In this document: one piece after another, positions 52,567 to 62,377 of the stretch
Position numbering within the stretch: the first letter of the stretch is position 1
Layout of the letters: each line of letters starts with the position of its first letter
Assembly (NCBI GenBank): GCA_014323835.1
Contig: JACONH010000005.1
Coordinates: forward strand, 22,121 to 86,120
Reading direction: 5' to 3'
DNA length: 64,000 bases
Source: Alphaproteobacteria bacterium GM202ARS2
Lineage (GTDB): Bacteria; Pseudomonadota; Alphaproteobacteria; GM7ARS4
Made by a program: the position numbers and the translations under genes
The notes under the pieces: generated by a model
What the model was told of the DNA's origin: nothing
The model's input: only the letters and a program-made list of their open reading frames with translations
The model's database searches: none

Positions 52567-54288
52567 ATGAGACGCCCCCCTTTTCATCGTTGGCAGACTC
52601 TCCCGCAGATGTTTTTTGCCCAAGCCCGCGTTTATGGCACGAAGCCGTTTCTATGGACGCGGGGTGATAACGGCTACGAGAGCTTGTCGTGGCAGGTGGT
52701 TGCCGAGCGGGTGCGCAACTTAAGTGCCTATCTTGGCCGCCTGAATCTGCAGAAAGGCGAGCGCGTTTTGTTATGTGCCAGCAACAGCCCTTCGTGGTTC
52801 ATAGCCGATTTAGCCATCATGAATCGAGGCGCGCTCACGGTGCCTCTTTACACCACGTATCGCGCCGAGGATTATCGCTACTTTTTGGAGCATACGGAAG
52901 CTGCCTTGGCGATTGTTGACGACTCCCTGTATGAGCGTTTTGTTGCGGCGGGCATGCTCGACCATGTGCGCGACGTGCTGGTTATTGGCACCGCACCGAC
53001 AGGGCAAAAACAATGGCATGACATTATCACAAGCGCGCCTGAGGACTCTGATGACGAGTCAACTTCAAACGTGCAGGGCGATGATGCGTCATCGATTATT
53101 TACACTTCAGGGAGCAGTGCCAACCCTAAGGGTGTTGTTTTGAGTCATCGGGCTTTGTTGTCTAATTGTCAGGGGTGTTGGGTGCTTTTGTCGGGCATCT
53201 TGAGTCGTCATAAATCTGAGCGTTTTTTATCATTTTTGCCGTTGTCCCATGCTTATGAGCGCACGGCGGGGCAGTTTTTGGTTGTGGCGATAGGTGGTGA
53301 GATTTACTATCTCGATAGTCTGGACAACTTGGCGGTGCGTCTGGCGGAGGTGCGTCCGACGTTGCTTGCGGTTGTGCCGCGTCTGTTGGAGGCGATGCGT
53401 CAGCGTATGTTGGGTCGGGCAAAAAATCTGCGTGGTATCCCTCGTTTTTTGTGGCAGCAAGCCCTTACCCGCGGCGAGCAACGCCAGATAAGCGGCAAGC
53501 GGAAGGGGGTGTGGGATTATGTGTTGGATACGCTGGTGTGTCGCAAGGTTCGAGCCATTTTTGGCGGCCAGCTGAAAATTTTGGTTTCGGGGGGTGCGGC
53601 TTTACCTGAGGCTTTGGGGTCGTTTTTTAATGCTTTTGGTGTGCCGTTGGTGCAGGGCTATGGGCAGACGGAAAGTGCGCCGGTTATCAGCTGTAATTTG
53701 CCGTCATCGAATCGAGCAGGGAGCGTTGGCCGCGCCTTATCGAATGTGCAGGTGCGTCTATCGGGCGACAACGAAATTCTGGTGCGCGGCGCGCTGTTGA
53801 TGTCGGGCTATTGGCGCAACGATGCCGCCACCGTTGAGGCTCTTGCGGATGGCTGGCTTCATACGGGCGATCAAGGAAAAATCGATGCGGACGGCTATCT
53901 TTTTATTACGGGTCGCTTAAAAGAGATTATCGTAACGTCGGGGGGCGATACATTGTCGCCGCAGCGTATCGAGGGTTTGCTGTCTCTCGAGGAGGAAATT
54001 GCGCAAGCGATGGTTTGGGGCGATGGCAAGCCGTGGCTATCGGCGGTGCTTGTTGCCGAGGAGTCGTGGGCGAAAAACAAAAGCGCCGAAGATATTCACA
54101 CAGGACTCGAACGAGCGGTCAAACGCGTGAATACCCGTTTGTCGTTGCCTGAGCATGTCCGCCGTTTTGTTGTGGCACAAGAGCCCTTTTCTATTGTCAA
54201 CGGCATGTTGACGCCGACGATGAAAATCAAGCGTCGTGCGATTACGCAGGGTTATGAGGATTCGTTGTTGCGTCTGTATCGGGGTTGA
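52567..54288 (+). CDS. AMP-dependent long-chain acyl-CoA synthetase-like protein
   Basis: The product, about 573 residues, is an adenylate-forming ligase of the FadD15/long-chain acyl-CoA ligase group. The ATP loop is IIYTSGSSANPKGVVLSHR (most members have TTG where this has SSA), then SFLPLSHAYERTAGQ, GYGQTESAPV, GWLHTGDQGKID and GRLKEIIVTSGGDTLSP. The substrate is probably a fatty acid. I chose the ATG at 52567 over a TTG at 52555. Its 3' end overlaps the convergent yejF by 47 bp. Confidence 0.9.
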   Translation: MRRPPFHRWQTLPQMFFAQARVYGTKPFLWTRGDNGYESLSWQVVAERVRNLSAYLGRLNLQKGERVLLCASNSPSWFIADLAIMNRGALTVPLYTTYRAEDYRYFLEHTEAALAIVDDSLYERFVAAGMLDHVRDVLVIGTAPTGQKQWHDIITSAPEDSDDESTSNVQGDDASSIIYTSGSSANPKGVVLSHRALLSNCQGCWVLLSGILSRHKSERFLSFLPLSHAYERTAGQFLVVAIGGEIYYLDSLDNLAVRLAEVRPTLLAVVPRLLEAMRQRMLGRAKNLRGIPRFLWQQALTRGEQRQISGKRKGVWDYVLDTLVCRKVRAIFGGQLKILVSGGAALPEALGSFFNAFGVPLVQGYGQTESAPVISCNLPSSNRAGSVGRALSNVQVRLSGDNEILVRGALLMSGYWRNDAATVEALADGWLHTGDQGKIDADGYLFITGRLKEIIVTSGGDTLSPQRIEGLLSLEEEIAQAMVWGDGKPWLSAVLVAEESWAKNKSAEDIHTGLERAVKRVNTRLSLPEHVRRFVVAQEPFSIVNGMLTPTMKIKRRAITQGYEDSLLRLYRG

Positions 54289-55873
54289 GCATGGCTGCCT
54301 TAATGAGCGAGCGGGTATAGGCGTGTTGCTCGCTGGTAAACAGCTGGTGGCTTTTCTGGTAGTCGATAAGGTGTCCGTCTTTCATGACGATGATATCGTC
54401 GGTGAGGGCGCGCACCACCCGCAGGTCGTGGCTGATAAAGAGATAAGCCAAGTTGTGTTGCTTTTGCAGGTTCAAGAGCAGGGCGATGATTTGGGCTTGC
54501 ACCGACAAATCGAGCGCGCTGGTGGGCTCATCGAGAACGATGATGCGGGGCTTGACAATCAGGGCGCGGGCAATGGCGATACGTTGGCGCTCGCCGCCAG
54601 AAAACTCGTGGGGATAGCGCAGGCGCATCTCTGCCTTTAAGCCGACATCTTTGAGACTCTGTTCGACTCGTTGGTCTCTTTCTGTTGCCGACAGCTGCGG
54701 GGCATGGATAGCCAACCCTTCGGCAATAATTTGGTGCACCGATAGGCGCGGATTTAACGAAGTGAAGGGGTCTTGGAAGACGATTTGCATGTGTCGGCGC
54801 ACCGCTCGCATCTGGGCAGAAGACAGACGTCTCAGGTTGGTGCTCTCGAAGATGATATCACCGCTCGAGGGAATAAGGCGCAACAAGGCTCGAGCGAGGG
54901 AGGTTTTGCCACAGCCTGATTCGCCGACAATGCCGAGACTACGCCCGGCATACAGAGACAGAGTCATGTTTTTGACCGCATGGATGGTCTGGGTTGTGCG
55001 GCGCAGTAAGCCGCTTTTGATAGGAAAATGCACGTCAAGGTTGCGGGCGTGCAGAATCGGCTCGGGTTGGGGTGCACGTTGAGGTAGCGGTGTGGGCCAG
55101 CAGCTCAACAGATGACGGCTATAGGGATGGCGCGGGTTGGTAAACAGCTGGCGAATGGGGGCTTCTTCCACCACCGCACCTTCCTTCATCACATAGGCGC
55201 GCTGGCAGACGTTACGGACAATCGATAGGTCGTGGGTAATCAGCAGTAAGGTCATGTTCAAGCTTTTCTGCAGGCGAGACAGCAGGTCGAGGATCTGTTG
55301 CTGGATGGTGACATCGAGGGCGGTTGTGGGCTCATCGGCAATCAGTAGACGGGGATGATTGGCGAGGGCGATGGCAATCATGACTCGCTGGCGTTGTCCG
55401 CCGGAGAGTTGGTGGGGAAACTGGCGTGCCCGCATGGCAACAGGGGTGAGACCAACGCTCTCGAGGAGCTCATGGGTGCGGGTCAGGGCTTTGTATGGCG
55501 TTATCAGCTGGTGGAGCATCAGGCTTTCGCTGATTTGCTGGCCGATGGTATGGAGCGGATTGAGGGCATTCATAGGCTCTTGAAAGATCATACCGATGTG
55601 TTTGCCGCGCAGGGCGCGAAAACGGCCTTCATCGGCATGGCTGAGGTCGTGCTGGGCAAAGCGATAAGAATCGAAGTGGGTGCGGGCAGCATGGCGCGGA
55701 AACAAATTGGTGAGACTGAGGGCGGTTGCGGTTTTACCGCTGCCGGACTCGCCCACCAGAGCGACGGTTTCGCCGCTATGCAGGGTGATATCGATGCCCT
55801 TAAGAATGGCTTTGTGCTGTGGCGTTGTGAGACGCAGGTTACGGACGCTGAGCAGGGGAGAAGAAGCGGACAT
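54242..55873 (-). CDS. yejF: ABC transporter ATP-binding protein YejF-like (two ATPase domains)
   Basis: The 543-residue product has two complete nucleotide-binding domains. The first has GESGSGKTATAL and LSGGQRQRVMIA, the second GESGCGKTSLAR and FSGGERQRIAIA, each with a Walker B (LIADEPTTALD and IVLDEPTSALD). It drives import of peptides (microcin C-like or oligopeptides) with the membrane subunits YejB and YejE and the binding protein YejA encoded just upstream. The gene overlaps the acyl-CoA synthetase gene by 47 bp at its 3' end. Confidence 0.93.
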   Translation of the reverse strand: MSASSPLLSVRNLRLTTPQHKAILKGIDITLHSGETVALVGESGSGKTATALSLTNLFPRHAARTHFDSYRFAQHDLSHADEGRFRALRGKHIGMIFQEPMNALNPLHTIGQQISESLMLHQLITPYKALTRTHELLESVGLTPVAMRARQFPHQLSGGQRQRVMIAIALANHPRLLIADEPTTALDVTIQQQILDLLSRLQKSLNMTLLLITHDLSIVRNVCQRAYVMKEGAVVEEAPIRQLFTNPRHPYSRHLLSCWPTPLPQRAPQPEPILHARNLDVHFPIKSGLLRRTTQTIHAVKNMTLSLYAGRSLGIVGESGCGKTSLARALLRLIPSSGDIIFESTNLRRLSSAQMRAVRRHMQIVFQDPFTSLNPRLSVHQIIAEGLAIHAPQLSATERDQRVEQSLKDVGLKAEMRLRYPHEFSGGERQRIAIARALIVKPRIIVLDEPTSALDLSVQAQIIALLLNLQKQHNLAYLFISHDLRVVRALTDDIIVMKDGHLIDYQKSHQLFTSEQHAYTRSLIKAAMLNPDTDATTNPHNPA

Positions 55874-55884
55874 AGGAGCAAGCC

Positions 55885-56922
55885 TTAGAGATGGGCGCGG
55901 CGCGGGTCGAAGGCGTCACGCACTGCTTCCCCAATGAAAATGAGCAGGCTAAGGATGGTGGCTATGGTAAAGAAGGCGGTTGCCCCTAGCCATGGGGCTT
56001 GTAGGTTGGCTTTGCCTTGCGCGAGCATCTCGCCTAGGGATGGCGAGCCGGGCGGTAGACCAAAACCGAGAAAATCGAGGGATGTTAGAGTCGTTATGGC
56101 ACCGCTCAAAATGAAGGGCATAAATGTCAGTGTCGCGACCATGGCGTTGGGGAGCATGTGTCGCCACAGGATGATGGGCGTTGGCACACCCAGAGCTTTT
56201 GCGGCGGTGATGTAGTCGAAGTTGCGTGCCCGTAGGAATTCGGCGCGCACCACCCCTTCGAGGCTCATCCAGCTGAACAGAATCATAATGGCAAGGAGCC
56301 ACCAGAAGTTCGGTGTTATCAGGGAAGATAGGATAATCAGCAAGAAGAGGACAGGCAACCCCGCCCAAATTTCGATGAATCGTTGCGTTAAGAGGTCGCA
56401 CCATCCGCCGAAGTAGCCTTGCACGGCACCGATGACGACACCGATGATGCTACTTATCAGGGTTAAGATAAGCCCGAAGAGGACAGAAATACGAAAGCCG
56501 TAAATCAGCCGTGCGAGGACGTCTCTGCCTTGGTCGTCGGTGCCGAGCCAGTTTTCGCTATCGGGGGCTGTTGGGGCGGGGGCGGGCAGCTCGAGATTGA
56601 TTGTATCGTATGTATAGGGAATAAGGGGCCAGACGAGCCATCCGTCGGCGTTGATAAGGTTCTGCACGAAGGGGTCTTTGTAGTCGGCGGTGCTGTCGAA
56701 TTCGCCGCCAAAAAATGTTTCGGGCAGGTCTTGTAAAATCGGCATATAGAGGTCGCCCTTAAAGGCAATCAACAGAGGCTTGTCGTTGGCGATGAACTCG
56801 GCAAACAGCGACAGCACGAACAGACAGGAGAAAATCCATAGCGACCAATAGCCGCGTCGATTCTTTTTGAAGTTGCTCAGACGGCGGCGGGTAAGAGGAG
56901 AAAGGGGCATTGTCTTTATCAC
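55885..56922 (-). CDS. yejE: ABC transporter permease YejE-like
   Basis: The 345-residue product has about six membrane segments and the BPD_transp_1 EAA-type loop ([26 protein letters not shown]) that contacts the ATPase. The N-terminal half carries a periplasmic segment with many Asp and Pro residues. Sequence and order match YejE, the second permease of the YejABEF peptide importer. Its start overlaps the yejB stop by 4 bp, so the subunits are co-translated. Confidence 0.93.
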   Translation of the reverse strand: MIKTMPLSPLTRRRLSNFKKNRRGYWSLWIFSCLFVLSLFAEFIANDKPLLIAFKGDLYMPILQDLPETFFGGEFDSTADYKDPFVQNLINADGWLVWPLIPYTYDTINLELPAPAPTAPDSENWLGTDDQGRDVLARLIYGFRISVLFGLILTLISSIIGVVIGAVQGYFGGWCDLLTQRFIEIWAGLPVLFLLIILSSLITPNFWWLLAIMILFSWMSLEGVVRAEFLRARNFDYITAAKALGVPTPIILWRHMLPNAMVATLTFMPFILSGAITTLTSLDFLGFGLPPGSPSLGEMLAQGKANLQAPWLGATAFFTIATILSLLIFIGEAVRDAFDPRRAHL

Positions 56923-58040
56923 GTTGTGCGTGACTCGAAGTCGATGCGTGGGTCGATGATAACATACATGACGTCCCCTAGAATTTTGATGAGAAGACCG
57001 AGCAACGTATAAATGTATAGGGTGGCGAACAGGACGGGGTAGTCTCGTCCGAGGGCAGCCTCGAAGGACAACAGCCCCAAGCCATCGAGGGAAAAGATGA
57101 CTTCAATCAACAGCGAGCCGGTGAAAAAAATCGTGATGAAGGCACCGGGAAATCCAGCGATAACAATCAGCATGGCGTTGCGGAACACGTGGCCGTAGAG
57201 AATACGTGGCTCGGACAAGCCTTTGGCTCGGGCGGTGATGACGTAGGTTTTGTGTATCTCGTCTAGAAACGAGTTTTTTGTCAGCAACGTCAGACTGGCA
57301 AACCCGCTAATGACCATAGAGATGACGGGCAGGGTGATATGCCACAGGTAGTCGGTGATTTTGCTGTACCAGGGTAGGCTCTGCCAGTTGTCGGAGGTCA
57401 AGCCTCGTAAGGGAAAGATATCGAAGAAGCTTCCTCCTGCGAAGAGGATGATGAGGAGGATAGCGAACAGGAAGCCGGGAATGGCGTAGCCGATGATGAT
57501 GACGGCGGAGGAGGCGATATCGAAGGGCGAGCCATCGTGGACGGCTTTGCGTATGCCGAGGGGAATAGAAATGAGATAGACGAGCAAAAACGTCCACAAG
57601 CCGAGGGATATGGATACGGGCAGTTTGTCGATGATGAGTTGGACGACGCTACGGTCGCGGTAGAAGCTGTCGCCGAAGTCGAAGGTGGCGTAGTTTGTGA
57701 GCATGGTTGTGAATCGTGTGAGGGGCGGTTGGTCGAATCCGTATTGTTTTTCTAGGTCGCGTATGAGTTCGGGGTCGATGCCGCGGGAGCCTTGATATTT
57801 GTCGCTGAGGGAGGAGGATTGGCTCCCTGTGCTGAAGGTTTGTTGTTGGTTTCTGGCGGCGAATTCGCTGGTGCTGCCGCTGAAGCGGGCGGTGTGGCTG
57901 ATTTGTGTGCCTTTGATTTGGGCGATGACTCGCTCGATGGGCCCGCCGGGGGCTGCTTGCACGATGACGAAGTTTAGCACCATGACGCCCAGCAGGGTTG
58001 GCACGATGAATAAAAGACGGCGGAGAAGATACGTAGTCAT
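56919..58040 (-). CDS. yejB: ABC transporter permease YejB-like
   Basis: The 373-residue product starts with a membrane segment ([31 protein letters not shown]), has a periplasmic insertion rich in Ser and Gln, and ends with several segments and the loop [26 protein letters not shown]. This is the YejB pattern of dipeptide/oligopeptide permeases. It lies between the methyltransferase gene (52 bp) and yejE (4-bp overlap) on the same strand. Confidence 0.93.
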   Translation of the reverse strand: MTTYLLRRLLFIVPTLLGVMVLNFVIVQAAPGGPIERVIAQIKGTQISHTARFSGSTSEFAARNQQQTFSTGSQSSSLSDKYQGSRGIDPELIRDLEKQYGFDQPPLTRFTTMLTNYATFDFGDSFYRDRSVVQLIIDKLPVSISLGLWTFLLVYLISIPLGIRKAVHDGSPFDIASSAVIIIGYAIPGFLFAILLIILFAGGSFFDIFPLRGLTSDNWQSLPWYSKITDYLWHITLPVISMVISGFASLTLLTKNSFLDEIHKTYVITARAKGLSEPRILYGHVFRNAMLIVIAGFPGAFITIFFTGSLLIEVIFSLDGLGLLSFEAALGRDYPVLFATLYIYTLLGLLIKILGDVMYVIIDPRIDFESRTT

Positions 58041-58092
58041 AGCACGTAAACACGAGGGACATGAGGCACAGACTCTTTAAGACGCACGGGTG

Positions 58093-58968
58093 TCAGATGC
58101 TTGTCGTCTTAAGACGTTGTTGGGCGATGGAGACGTAGTCTCGATGAATTTCTATACCAATGCAAGACCTTTGTGTGTTGTTTGCGGCGAGGGCGGTTGT
58201 GCCGCTGCCGAGAAAGGGGTCGAGAACGACTTGATGGGGCGAAGAGAGCAGTTTAATCAAATGCTCCTTCAGCACGAGGGGCTTGACGGTGAGGTGGCTA
58301 TTGTAGGTTTCTTTTTTGGGTTTTTCGACGACCATGACGGTGCTGGGTGCTTTTCCGTCTAGGCTTTCGTTGGCGTTGATGAATCCTGTTCCGAAGGCTT
58401 GCCAGTTGTCTATGGATGTGCCTTGCTTTTTTTTCTGTGCGAGGATCATGGTTTCGAATTGGGGTCGCAGTTGCGGTGTTTTTAAGCCGTCCATGCTTTT
58501 TTTCAGGGCGACTTTGTCTTTTTCGTTGAGGGGCATTTTGTCGATGAAGTGGTTGTGCGAGAAGGCTTTGAATTGGGCTTTTGTGGTGAAGTGCCAGGCG
58601 AGCAAGTCGCGGATGTTGAATCCAGCATCTTCGAGTCCGACCGCCATGCGATGAGCGAGGCGCGGTTGGCTGAAGAACACGGCAAAGGCACCGGGCACCA
58701 TAACTCGATGGAGGAGCGCGCCGACATGACCGATGAATTGCTGTAGACGCACGCCTTGTTGCGGGTCGAATTTCATGCCGACAGGTAAGCCGCCGATGGT
58801 GCCTGTGGCTCGGGGCGAGTCTTTTGTGCCTTTTTTCCACGCCCCATCGAGTCCATCGAGAAAGTAGGGCGGATCCGTAATGACGAGATGAACGCTCTCA
58901 GGCTTGAGTTTAGCCAGCTGGTCTCGGCAGTCGCCATGGATGATACGGATAAAAGGACGCTGTGTCAT
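58093..58968 (-). CDS. Beta-class DNA methyltransferase (N6-adenine or N4-cytosine)
   Basis: The 291-residue product starts with RIIHGDCRDQLAKL and has the catalytic motif DPPY at D32-Y35, a middle recognition region, and the AdoMet site VVLDPFLGSGTTALAA near 247-262. DPPY before FxGxG is the beta-class order of CcrM and HinfI-type enzymes. The segment NSHLTVKPLVLKEHLIKLL corresponds to the usual HPTVKP block. CcrM is about 70 residues longer, with an extra C-terminal domain that this protein lacks, so the target cannot be read from the sequence. No restriction gene is near. It is nested between yejA and yejB in the same transcript. Confidence 0.88.
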   Translation of the reverse strand: MTQRPFIRIIHGDCRDQLAKLKPESVHLVITDPPYFLDGLDGAWKKGTKDSPRATGTIGGLPVGMKFDPQQGVRLQQFIGHVGALLHRVMVPGAFAVFFSQPRLAHRMAVGLEDAGFNIRDLLAWHFTTKAQFKAFSHNHFIDKMPLNEKDKVALKKSMDGLKTPQLRPQFETMILAQKKKQGTSIDNWQAFGTGFINANESLDGKAPSTVMVVEKPKKETYNSHLTVKPLVLKEHLIKLLSSPHQVVLDPFLGSGTTALAANNTQRSCIGIEIHRDYVSIAQQRLKTTSI

Positions 58969-58990
58969 GGTGCGCTTTTATCTCGCACTT

Positions 58991-60811
58991 TTAGCGCGCG
59001 CTGAGGTTGGCATCCTTTTCTTTATCGACCCACCAGAAATCGAGGGTAAAGGTATACGGGGGTAGCACGTCTGGACGGCTAAAGCGGTTCCACCAAGCGA
59101 TACGGAACACTTGGATATGAAAGTGGGGGACAACGAAGTGGTATGACAACAGCACTCTATCGAGGGCGCGCACCGCATGGACGAGGTCGAGGCGACTCTG
59201 TGCGTTGATGACTCCGCTAACCAGAGCATCGATGACCGGGCTTTGGGCACCGGCATAGTTACGGCTCCCTTTTGTGGTGGCGGCGGCGGATGACCAATAA
59301 TCGGCTTGTTCGTTGCCGGGTGACAGGGACGCGCCATAGACAACTGTGATCATATCGTAGTCGAATTCGTCTAGGCGTTTTTGGTATTGCGAGTCGTCTT
59401 GTATGGTGCGTATGTTGACCTTGATACCGAGTTTTTCCAAGTTGCGTTTATAGGGGGCGACGACTCTTTCGAAGGCGGGGTTGCGCACGAGCATCTCGAA
59501 CTGGAAGGGTTGCCCGCTCTCGGTGTGGACGAGTTGGTTGTCCCGTAGCACCCATCCTGCTTCTTGTAGGAGTCGTTGGGCTTTACGCAAGGCGCTGCGT
59601 ATGCCGCGTGTCCCGCCGCTGGGGGGTTCGTATACCGCATCGAAGACCTCAGGGGGCAGTTGCTCTTTGAAGGGGGCGAGGCGTTGGGCTTCTTCTTTGC
59701 TGATGGGCCCGCGGGATGCCAGCTCCGAGTTATCAAAATAGCTGGTGGTGCGGGTATAGGCGTTGTGGAAGAGGGCTTTGTTCGACCACTCGAAGTCGTA
59801 GGCATAGTTCATCGCGATCCGCACCCGCCGATCCCTAAAGAGAAAACGCCGGGTATTAAAGACAAAACCTTGCATGCCGCTGACCATCTGGTGTGGGATT
59901 TCCTCGACAATAACGTGTCCGTCTTGTCGGGCGGGGAAATCGTAATCGTTTGCCCAGGCTTTTGCCTGAAATTCACGGGTGAAGTCATAATCGCCGGCTT
60001 TGAAGGCTTGGCGGGCGACTGTGGCATCGCGGTAGTAGTCGATGTGGAGGGTATCGAAGTTATAGCGTCCCTTATTGACATTGAGGTCTTTGCCCCAATA
60101 GTCTTTGTTGCGTTCATAGACTACGTATTTGCCGCTATCGAAGTCGGCAACTTTGTAGGGCCCGCTACCCATAGGGGGGACGTGCAGACTTTTGGCGAAG
60201 TCGTGGTTGTCCCACCAGGCGCGGGACATAATCTGCAGACCGCTACCGATGATAAGGGGCAACTCTTTGTTGGTGTCGGTGTGAAAGGAGAAAACAACCG
60301 TCCGCTCGGACAGGGCTTTGACGTCTTTGACGTCACGAAAGTAGGATTTGTAGAAGGGGTGTCCCTTGTCGATGATGGTTTGGAAGGAAAAGACGACATC
60401 ATCGGCGGTAATAGGCGAGCCATCATGAAAGCGGGCGTCATCCCGCAGGGTGAAGGTGACCGACGTGTTGTCTGGGGCGATGTGGGCACGTTCAGCGATA
60501 AGGCCATATTGGGTATACGGCTCATCGGCAGAGTTCGTCATCAGAGTCTCGAAGACGTAGGCAGTCAAGCCGCTTGCGGCGACACCTTTGAGGATAAAGG
60601 GATTGAAGCTATCGAAGCTACCGATAGTGGCGAGGCGTATGCGTCCGCCTTTGGGGGCGTTGGGGTTGGCGTAGTCGAAATGCTCGAATCCTTCGGGGTA
60701 TTTGGGTTGTCCGTGTAAGGCTAAGCCGTAGCCAGAGGACTCCTCTTGGCTATAGGCGGGGGCAGACAGACAGATGGCGACAACGGCAAGGATAAGGCGG
60801 GCGTGGTTCAT
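58991..60811 (-). CDS. yejA: Peptide ABC transporter substrate-binding protein YejA-like
   Basis: The 606-residue product has a signal peptide (NHARLILAVVAICLSAPAYS) and the SBP_bac_5 fold: GLALHGQPKYPEGFEHFDYANPNAPKGG, then DARFHDGSPITADDVVFSFQT and GPYKVADFDSGKYVVYERNKDYWG. It binds peptides in the periplasm and delivers them to YejBEF. I chose the ATG at 60811 because it directly begins the signal peptide; an upstream ATG at 60847 adds an unlikely basic extension. It is the first gene of the operon. Confidence 0.93.
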   Translation of the reverse strand: MNHARLILAVVAICLSAPAYSQEESSGYGLALHGQPKYPEGFEHFDYANPNAPKGGRIRLATIGSFDSFNPFILKGVAASGLTAYVFETLMTNSADEPYTQYGLIAERAHIAPDNTSVTFTLRDDARFHDGSPITADDVVFSFQTIIDKGHPFYKSYFRDVKDVKALSERTVVFSFHTDTNKELPLIIGSGLQIMSRAWWDNHDFAKSLHVPPMGSGPYKVADFDSGKYVVYERNKDYWGKDLNVNKGRYNFDTLHIDYYRDATVARQAFKAGDYDFTREFQAKAWANDYDFPARQDGHVIVEEIPHQMVSGMQGFVFNTRRFLFRDRRVRIAMNYAYDFEWSNKALFHNAYTRTTSYFDNSELASRGPISKEEAQRLAPFKEQLPPEVFDAVYEPPSGGTRGIRSALRKAQRLLQEAGWVLRDNQLVHTESGQPFQFEMLVRNPAFERVVAPYKRNLEKLGIKVNIRTIQDDSQYQKRLDEFDYDMITVVYGASLSPGNEQADYWSSAAATTKGSRNYAGAQSPVIDALVSGVINAQSRLDLVHAVRALDRVLLSYHFVVPHFHIQVFRIAWWNRFSRPDVLPPYTFTLDFWWVDKEKDANLSAR

Positions 60812-60850
60812 GGATAATTTATTAAGGCGTTTGTTGGAGGTTGGCAAGGT

Positions 60851-61702
60851 TTACCCGTGCCAGAGGTTAAGGACGTGCTGGTGGAGGGTGTGGGTGCTAC
60901 AGGCAAGCACAGAGCCATCGCTGTGGCGGGACAACGGCTTGCCGAGCCAATCGGTGATGGTGCCGCCCGCCCCTTGGATGACGGGGGCGAGGGCGAGGTA
61001 ATCAGCGGGCTTCATGCTGGCTTCGGCAACGATATCGATGAACCCGCTCGCCAGCAACCCATAGGCGTAGCAGTCGACACCGTAGCGGGTGGCGAGACAC
61101 TGCCCGCTTAAGCGTTGGAACAGCGCGTATTGTTGCGGGCTGAACATATCGGGGGTGGTGGCATAGAGAAGGGCTTGATTAAGAGAATTTTGCTGACGGG
61201 TGCGGCAAGGCTTGTTCTGCCACGTTGTTGGCTGGTGGGGGCCTCCTTGCCATTGTTCGTTTTGTTGGGGGCTGGCGATGATGCCGTAGCAGGGGGTTTC
61301 GTGATAGCACAAGCCGACCAGCAAGCCGTAGAGGGGGCTACCGCTGACAAAGGCACTGGTGCCATCGAGGGGATCCAGACTCCATAGCCAGGGTGCGTCT
61401 TCTCGCACGGGGGGGAACTCTTCGCCGATGATGCCGTGGTCGGGAAATGTGCGGGCGATTGTGTCCCGCCAGAGAGTCTCGATACGCTTGTCGATGTCGG
61501 TGACGAGGGTGGCGTCTGCTTTGACGTTGATGATGTGGGTTTGGCGGAACTGCTGACGGAGAAGGTCACGTCCCTTTTGGGCGAGGGTGCAGGCGCAGTC
61601 GATATGGGCTTGCTGGAGAGGCGCGGGGGAGGTCGGGGGCGCGCGGGGCGTGCGAGGGCTAGGAGGGGAGGGGGGAGGGGGGGGGTTAGCGTGTGCCGCC
61701 AT
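60851..61702 (-). CDS. Inositol monophosphatase family protein, likely histidinol-phosphatase HisN-type
   Basis: The core protein matches the inositol monophosphatase family, with IIGEEFPP, LDPLDGTSAFVSG (metal-binding Asp residues) and KPADYLALAPVIQGAGGTI. The Lys-Pro-x-Asp segment instead of WDxAA resembles HisN-type histidinol-phosphatases, which dephosphorylate histidinol phosphate. The first 30 residues are almost pure Pro/Ser (NPPPPPSPPSPRTP), encoded by C-runs of 9 and 6 just after the start codon. The start codon overlaps the end of the cytochrome c gene by 17 bp. Substrate assignment is an inference. Confidence 0.82.
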   Translation of the reverse strand: MAAHANPPPPPSPPSPRTPRAPPTSPAPLQQAHIDCACTLAQKGRDLLRQQFRQTHIINVKADATLVTDIDKRIETLWRDTIARTFPDHGIIGEEFPPVREDAPWLWSLDPLDGTSAFVSGSPLYGLLVGLCYHETPCYGIIASPQQNEQWQGGPHQPTTWQNKPCRTRQQNSLNQALLYATTPDMFSPQQYALFQRLSGQCLATRYGVDCYAYGLLASGFIDIVAEASMKPADYLALAPVIQGAGGTITDWLGKPLSRHSDGSVLACSTHTLHQHVLNLWHG

Positions 61703-62240
61703 TGGTGGAATTCAGGGTTTGCAGATAGCCGATGAGGTTGGCTCGGTCGACGGATTTGCGGATGCCGTTGAAGCGCATTTTTGTGCCGGCGATGAATTCT
61801 TGTGGATTTTTGATGAAGTGGTTCATGTTTTGCACTGACCAGTGAATGTTTTTTTGTTTGAGTTCTGTCGAGTAGTTGAATCCGAAGAAGGCGCCGGCGG
61901 GGCTATCGATGATACCCCAGAGGGGGGGCCCTATTTTGATACCGCCATTTTTCTTGAGGGAATGGCAGGTGCGACACTTGGCGGCGATTTTTTTGCCGGC
62001 GGTTATGTCTACATCTTTGAGGAGGGTTGCGAGGTCGACGGTGCTTTCTACGGGGGCTGTGGTTATTTTTTCTGTTGTTTTTTGTTGTGTTTTTGCTTCT
62101 TCGCCCGCGTAGGCGAGGGTCACCTTGTGGGGAGGGGGCGGATAGAGTTTATTGCTGACGGAGCGTCCGAGGGTCAGAATAAACAGACTGAGGAGGATAC
62201 CGCCAAAGATTTTAACTTTGAGGAGCGGGTCTTGGGTCAT
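61686..62240 (-). CDS. Membrane-anchored cytochrome c (CycM-like)
   Basis: The product, about 184 residues, has one N-terminal membrane anchor (KIFGGILLSLFILTLGRSV), a linker rich in Thr and Lys, and a class I cytochrome c domain with CRTCH (haem), GPPLWGI, and the axial Met in GTKMRFNGI. Anchored cytochromes of this kind carry electrons between the bc1 complex and a terminal oxidase, which fits with petABC in the window. I chose the ATG at 62240 (MTQDPLLKVKIFGG); an upstream in-frame ATG at 62330 adds 30 unlikely residues. Confidence 0.88.
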   Translation of the reverse strand: MTQDPLLKVKIFGGILLSLFILTLGRSVSNKLYPPPPHKVTLAYAGEEAKTQQKTTEKITTAPVESTVDLATLLKDVDITAGKKIAAKCRTCHSLKKNGGIKIGPPLWGIIDSPAGAFFGFNYSTELKQKNIHWSVQNMNHFIKNPQEFIAGTKMRFNGIRKSVDRANLIGYLQTLNSTNGGTR

Positions 62241-62377
62241 AAAAAGGCACCTATAAAGACTCGTTATGTTTTCATGTGTGGGTGTAAAGTGTTGATACGT
62301 TCCATGCCATAAACGCGGGCATAGGGGCAAGGTTTCTTTTTGTGTAACCTTTTTATCATCGATTAAGCGGTCGAGTC

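Noticed and set aside
59576..60718. A 380-codon plus-strand frame opposite yejA.
   Set aside because: It is antisense to a gene with a signal peptide and clear binding-protein motifs; its sequence resembles no family.
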